Positions 31,226-36,043 of a stretch of 36,043 nucleotides of DNA are shown here, one piece after another (the stretch's first letter is position 1; every line of letters begins with the position of its first letter). Source of the DNA: Gryganskiella cystojenkinii (Eukaryota > Mortierellomycota > Mortierellomycetes > Mortierellales > Mortierellaceae); contig JAAAIG010000359.1 in NCBI GenBank assembly GCA_015852425.1, positions 1 to 36,043 on the forward strand. Reading direction: 5' to 3'. A program made the translations under genes and the position numbers. The notes under the pieces are model-generated. The model saw only the letters and a list, made by a program, of their open reading frames with translations. It had not been told where the DNA came from and made no database searches.

Positions 31226-32561
31226 TTATTGAGCCTTCTTCTGGGCAGCGACTGCACCACGCTTGGAGTAAGTGCGTTTGGCGAAATCAACGAAAAGGTA
31301 GGTCAAAGGGAAAAGGTATCCAACGTTGATCCAGACAGCCATCTGAGCACCAGGGGTACGAATGCATCCAGGAACGAAAAGGTAAGAGACGGCGATGGTG
31401 ATGCCGACCAAGAACTGAGTGATCTGCATCGAGGTCAAGTACTTCTTGCCAGGGGGGTGCAAGCCGATCGAGGTCGCGGCATAGTAGGCGTACATGATCG
31501 AATGAATAAAAGAGTTGAACACGACAAAGATCCAGATAGGGGTTGCCTGGTAGTTGATACCGGACCACATGGTGATCATGGCGCCGGCATGGTGATAGGT
31601 CTGAAGAAGGGAAGAACGACGGCCCTTGAGGATGATGATGATGGTATCGATGACCTCGTAAAACTTGGAGAGGTAGAAGATGTAACCCCAGTAACCGAGC
31701 GAGCCGTTCCAGAGGGACTGGTCAGTGTCGCAGTACTAAATAAAAAGGATCGGTAGATCGAGGTTAGAAGAGGAAAAGGGTTGTCAGTTTAAAGCAAATG
31801 ATGGCGCGTGCGTACAGTTGGCAGGATGGTTGGGGGAGTGAGTGTTGGGAGCGCGAATCTCGCGTGGCACAAAAAGGACAGATAATAAAAAAACTGTGGG
31901 AATGGAGAGATATTGAGCCCCAACGAAAAAATAAAAAAATCTAATCATGATTGAATAATTTTCTTCCAATCTTTTTCCTGGGGAGTTGAATTCTCTCCGA
32001 CTGTATGTTTTGATCCTTCTTGATCCCATTGAGCCGTCTAGTTGCCCCTCGCTTCACTCAAAACGCCCTTGTACTCGACTATGACCGGAAGGATCAACCC
32101 CTGATCGAGTTGGAAATATGAAAAAGTGTAGTGCCGGTGTCCAAGAATCGATCCCCCAAAAGATTTTTTTTTGCAGGATAACCGATTTTCCGTTGGATCT
32201 TCGTCACACAAAAATAACAATCCAAACAGTAGAAAGCACTTACAGCGTCATGAAGAGTATGTGTCCTGAAGTTGCGGACCATGGCAGGGAACATGTGGTA
32301 GAAGGTGATGGCCGAGTAGATGCACAAGATCAAGTTGTGGACAAAGACAAAGGCAGTCATGGCAGCTCCGGACTGAGACTTCTCAGCGGGCTTGGCGTTC
32401 GCAGACTTGGCAACGACACGGGAGACCTTGCCGACCTTGGGGTTGAAGAGACCGACCCAGATACAGTAGGTCGCGGCAATGGCCAATGGCGTCTTCCAGT
32501 GCATGAAAAAGTCATAGTATTCGGGGAAGGGGATGCCGGCAGGCATGGGTCCTGACTCCAT
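31226..32561 (-). CDS. MAELO: Fatty-acid elongase (ELO family), MAELO orthologue
   Basis: Exons 32244-32561 and 31226-31735, separated by a 508-nt intron, encode 275 residues starting MESGPMPAGIPFPEYYDFF. An upstream in-frame ATG at 32570 would add MHT. It is an ER multi-pass condensing enzyme (3-ketoacyl-CoA synthase) that adds two carbons to long-chain acyl-CoA. ELO signatures: KFYEVIDT (130-137), the His box as QTYHH (151-155, with the Gln variant), IMYAYYA, and a C-terminal AQKKAQ that fits a KKxx ER-retrieval signal. The sequence agrees almost throughout, as I recall it, with M. alpina MAELO, which acts on saturated and monounsaturated fatty acids and is distinct from the gamma-linolenate elongase GLELO. 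Small differences from my memory (for example YCIWVGLFNP) point to a related species or paralogue. Confidence 0.95.
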
Positions 32562-32816
32562 GGTGTGCATTATAGTGGTATATAAGTGTCGGGAAGATGA
32601 CAAGCGATGATGAGGAAGAGTAGGCAGGGGAAGAGACCGGAGAGAGGGTGAAGGGTGAAGAAGAAGAAGAAACAAAAGAAAAAGGATGTTAGGGGTGGCA
32701 GGGTTTGTTATATATCGAGCGATCCCCACAGCTGCGATTGAAAAAAATAAGGTCGCAGGCCAAAGAAAAAAAAATTAATAAGGCCCACTGGTTGTTGGGA
32801 GTGTGGACTTCATTCT

Positions 32817-32856
32817 GACGGGGTGGACCCCGTCGGGCATTTCGCCCAACCCGACG
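32817..32856. promoter_or_regulatory. Two overlapping GC-rich stem-loops upstream of the elongase
   Basis: Stem A pairs GACGGGG (32817-32823) with CCCCGTC (32828-32834), 4-nt loop. Stem B pairs CGTCGGG (32831-32837) with CCCGACG (32850-32856), 12-nt loop. They share bases 32831-32834, so only one can form at a time. The site is 256 bp upstream of the elongase ATG, in otherwise A/T-rich DNA, and is followed by a T-run on the plus strand. Function unknown; a palindromic protein-binding site is as likely as an RNA structure. Confidence 0.45.
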
Positions 32857-33382
32857 TTTTTTTTTCTTGTCAAATTTTTTTCTACACCTCTGCTCCATAG
32901 CGTTCAAAAAATGGCTTTTGTCTCAGGCCAACCTCCTGGTTGTAGGTCTGGCTGTGTTCATTGAATAGATGGCTGGTTCCTGATATCGGAAAGAAAGAGA
33001 CAGACGCACCAAATCAATGGCAACCGCGAGTGCCTCACTATTGTGCCCGTCTAGCCATTGGGCTTGTCTCTGCCAAGGACAGTATTTTTTGATGGGTTCC
33101 TCGTAGGTCCCAATTTGGAGAATTGGTCTTTGTCATCTTCCAACAAAAAATTTGGGTCGTGACTGCTCTTGAACTTTTTTTTGCCACGAAAAAAAAAAGC
33201 TTTGTCGTTTTGTCGGGCTTTGTCTTTTGTTTTTTGCTTGGGGTTGTGGAGTTCAGGCTCGAGCTTTAAGACGCAAATCAAAGATAACGACGTAAATGTT
33301 TGTAGAAACGCACATGCCAGCTCAATGGTCCTTCCGGATCCTTGCTGGCATGATGATGAAAATAGTTTTGTTTAGTTTATAA

Positions 33383-33388
33383 TTTATT
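33383..33388 (-). terminator. Polyadenylation signal AATAAA of the FHA-domain gene
   Basis: AATAAA on the minus strand about 85 bp after the stop at 33472-33474; a second copy lies at 33392-33397, slightly nearer the stop. Confidence 0.45.
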
Positions 33389-33471
33389 TGTTTATTTCGC
33401 TGAGGGGATATGCCAAAAAAATAAGAGATGCTTGTGTACAAAAGTAGGGTTGAGCTCTACAGTCCCTTCTT

Positions 33472-35999
33472 CTACCGGCCCGACTTGTTCCAAAGTACAT
33501 AGGCTCCCAAACCGACCAATATGATTCCACCAGACACAATGAAGGTCGAGGGCTATATAGCATCGAGAACAAAAATTGATGGAAATAAGATATTAAAGCA
33601 ATTCGTGGTTAATAGCGGGGGAAAAAAAATGCAAAAGGCCGTGAAAAAAATAACAGTACACGTTACCTGGTTCAGTTGCTTCTTGTCCGAGGGGAACACT
33701 TGAGCCCAGAATTCAGATCGAGACACAACTCCTTTTGGTCCCGATGTCCGTGTTGTTGTTGTGGTCGTGGTCATAGTTTGTCCGTTCTGTCGTTTCGTCG
33801 CCCTTGAAGTAGTCGAGTTCGTCGGTGAAGTTGGCGTCATGAGTGCTAAATCTTCCTCGGCGTTAATAAATCGAGTCACCTTGATCTCAGCCTCCTTAAG
33901 GTTCTTGGTCGTCGTCGTCAACTCAGTCTTGGTCTCGTGCAACTCGTTGGCAAGCGTTGACTTTTCGACCTCCAAGGTCTGAACCTGCTTGCTCAAGCTC
34001 TCCAAAGTCGACTGCAACAACTTGGATTCCACATCAAGCTCAGAGAGCCTCTTCTCCAGGGCTTCGGTCTCCTCGAAGTTGACGACCGGCTGTGGCACAG
34101 CCTGAAGAGCCTCTGCAAGATCTTGATGGTGCTTTGCAGCCAAAAGATCCCGGGTCTCAGCCGCCTCACAGACAAACCGCTCCATGTTCTCTTTATGACT
34201 CGCCTCCAACAGGGCTACGGCGGACTCGTGTTCACGACGCAAACATTCCATGGCTTGCTGATGGTCGTTAATCATTTCGTTCATGCTATCCTTGGCCAAA
34301 TCCCGCTCCAGCTTGACCGAGGTCAACTCTGCAATGCTTTGTGCAAGGTCCCGACGCAAGATCTCGTCCTCGGCGATCAAGGGCTCCATGAGTTGTGTTT
34401 TTTGAATATATGCGTCCAGTTCCGCCTGAGTCGCCTCCGACTGCTTTTTCATCAGAGCAATTTCTGCCTCGTGTGCCTGTCAGTAGCAAACACAAAATGT
34501 AAAATATGAAACGTTAGCTCTTTTGATGCATACAAGGTTTTTAAACTCCTCTCGTTCCATGATGTCATTGTAAGGTACCTACCTGGGTATTTTGCTCCAA
34601 GAGCTTTTGGTATTCAGCAGCAGCGTTCGAGTCTTGGATCGCGGCCTTTGTTGTGGTCTGGCCATCCTCACTCGCGGCGTTGGTCACGAGTGCTCTCTCT
34701 AGTTCTCCGAGACCCTGTTTGAGGACACCGAGATCCGAATTTGTTTCCTGAGAACGTGAGAGCTCGCTCTGAAGTCGAGAGATGATCAAGTCAATGTTGG
34801 TACTCTGTCCACCCGAGGTGACAACCGTCGTGGTCGATCCCGAGTTGTGAATTGATCCATTAGGCGACCCAGACTTGCTCTTGACCAGCGACCTAGGATA
34901 AGCGAGTTCATAATATGAAAGAAAAAGTCAAAATCTGACATCTACGGCACAAAAACAAAAATGCAACTGCTTTTGGTGTTGTTCCGTACTCTTGGGTGCC
35001 ATTCTTGCTTGTTGAGTAGCCATTCATCCGAGAAATGTAGATCTTGCAGGCAACCTTCTCGTGCAACACTGTTGAAAAGAAACAGATCGTCGTCATTAGT
35101 TTCAATATTCAAGAGCAAACTGCCAGCTTTCAGAATTGACGTTCATATATCTCATCGGCTTACAAGAACCATTCTCGTCCAGGATATCGATACCGAATTC
35201 CAAGTTATCGTTCTGGTTCAAAACAAAGGGATCACTCTCGACATTCTCAGGGCAGAGTCTCCTTCCGTTCAAGAACGTTCCATTGCTCGATTTGAGATCA
35301 CGAATATAAACCTGTTTTTTGTTAGATGAAAGATGGTGAGAAGGAAACAGGGAAAGATGAGTTTGTGCCGACAAACCAGGTAAACACCACGGGATCCTGT
35401 TCATATGCTTTTCCCCCCTCACTCTTTGTTTTGTGGGGGGGGAAGGAAGGTCCTTCCGATCCTCCTCTTTGAATTTTTTTCTTTTTTTCTTTTCATAAAG
35501 TCAATTCTTTTTTTTCTTACCTTTCCATTCTCTGCCCAGACCTCGGCGTGGACACGACTAAGCACTTTTGAGTCAAAATATCCGTTCGTGGGTTGAGGTG
35601 AGGTCGTGACACCTGTCTGACGACCAATCTTGATATGTGATTGTTCCGGAAGTTCAAGGGATTTGATCGCAAACGAGTTGTTGGTAGGTTCCAGGACCAG
35701 GATAGGGTTCGCAGAAGAGCTGTTGCCATTCATGATGGTATATTTAGTGTTGCCGTTCGCGGAAAGAGGCGAGATTGCAGTCGAGGAAGAAGGTGGTGAA
35801 CCCGAAGCAGACGAATATGAAGGTGAAGAAATAGACGAGGTGGCGTTCGAGAGCGAGGCAATGGCCGAGGCAGTGGTCAAGGTTGGCGCAACCGAGGAGG
35901 ACGTGGTAGCCTGTCGTTTTGGGAGGAGGTAGCCGGACGAAGTCTGAAGAAGACTATGAATAGGTTGAGTGATTGTCGATGTCGAGCTGACCGACGGAG
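33472..35999 (-). CDS. Tail-anchored FHA/coiled-coil protein, SLMAP/Far10-like (5' end outside window)
   Basis: Visible exons are 35521-35999, 35164-35311, 34990-35068, 34583-34892, 33667-34476 and 33472-33552, all in frame (about 635 residues). The first exon seen begins after acceptor gatcag at 36000; upstream the frame meets TGA, so at least one more exon lies outside. After a Ser-rich region the FHA domain runs from ILVLEPTNNSFAIKSLELPE through SHIKIGRQ, NGYFDSKVLSRVHAEVW, VYIRDLKSSNGTFLNGRRL and NDNLEFGIDILDE; the Arg, Ser-Arg-x-His and Ser-Ser-Asn-Gly phosphothreonine-binding residues are present. Long Glu/Leu/Gln coiled coils follow, then a terminal membrane anchor (FIVSGGIILVGLGAYVLW, then NKSGR). 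This order is that of SLMAP in animals and Far9/Far10/VPS64 in fungi, STRIPAK subunits on ER/nuclear-envelope membranes. Confidence 0.9.
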
Positions 36000-36043
36000 C
36001 TGATCAAAAAGGTCAAAAAGTAAAAGATGGAATGGAGAAAAAA
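36000..36043 (-). other. Partial intron at the window edge (FHA gene)
   Basis: T-rich sequence on the minus strand ending in gatcag, read as the 3' part of the intron before the first visible FHA-gene exon. Its donor and the upstream exon lie beyond the window. Confidence 0.5.

Larger units (their letters stand above)
32562..33471. promoter_or_regulatory. Elongase upstream region and 3' flank of the FHA gene
   Basis: About 910 bp between two minus-strand genes. It has homopolymer A and T runs, the GC-rich paired hairpins at 32817-32856, a 9-bp inverted repeat (33313-33321 with 33344-33352) and an AATAAA on the minus strand at 33383-33388 for the FHA gene. The minus-strand leader of the elongase (32562-32680) is CT-rich. 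No gene called. Confidence 0.5.

Noticed and set aside
33313..33352. 9-bp inverted repeat catgccagc / gctggcatg
   Set aside because: Short arms with a 22-nt loop in a long intergenic stretch are not unexpected by chance, and nothing nearby supports a function.

Overview
This is a gene-dense fungal nuclear window, almost certainly from a Mortierellaceae species (Mortierella/Linnemannia, Mucoromycota). The best evidence is the gene at 31226-32561. Its 275-residue conceptual product matches, as far as I can recall it, the Mortierella alpina fatty-acid elongase MAELO almost residue for residue. Supporting signs are many short GT-AG introns (most 85-250 nt, donors often GTAAGT/GTAAGC), pyrimidine-rich leaders ahead of start codons, and a set of single-copy eukaryotic genes (UTP23, COG5, MDM31, velvet, TMEM135-like, METTL23-like, SLMAP-like).

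Layout. 1-4000: a decayed stretch with two divergent pseudogenes, a signal-peptide/ectodomain/transmembrane protein (minus) and an FAD-dependent monooxygenase (plus). 4618-5214 (minus): small RRM protein with a 96-bp tandem duplication. 6946-9769 (plus): TMEM135-like membrane protein. 10272-12522 (minus) and 13731-16495 (plus): a divergent pair predicted to act in the Golgi, a PC-esterase/SGNH-type protein and a STELLO/DUF288-like glycosyltransferase. Their shared 1.2-kb intergenic region holds a 252-bp mariner/pogo-type MITE with 50-bp terminal inverted repeats that are themselves hairpins, flanked by TA. 16844-17929 (plus): UTP23. 18334-21538 (minus): MDM31/32. 22117-24225 (plus): a short COG5. 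25158-27398 (plus): a velvet-domain regulator. 27399-29313: no intact gene, only decayed minus-strand coding remnants. 29314-30858 (plus): METTL23-like methyltransferase. 31226-32561 (minus): elongase. 33472 to the right edge (minus): tail-anchored FHA/coiled-coil protein of the SLMAP/Far10 (STRIPAK) type, with its 5' exon(s) outside the window.

The genes look like an ordinary fungal neighbourhood rather than one cluster. The one pair suggesting shared work is the esterase/STELLO-like pair: both are predicted type II membrane proteins that modify glycans. I found no tRNA, rRNA or CRISPR and no autonomous transposon. Exon boundaries were assigned by hand from splice motifs, frame continuity and family knowledge; every intact multi-exon model closes in frame.
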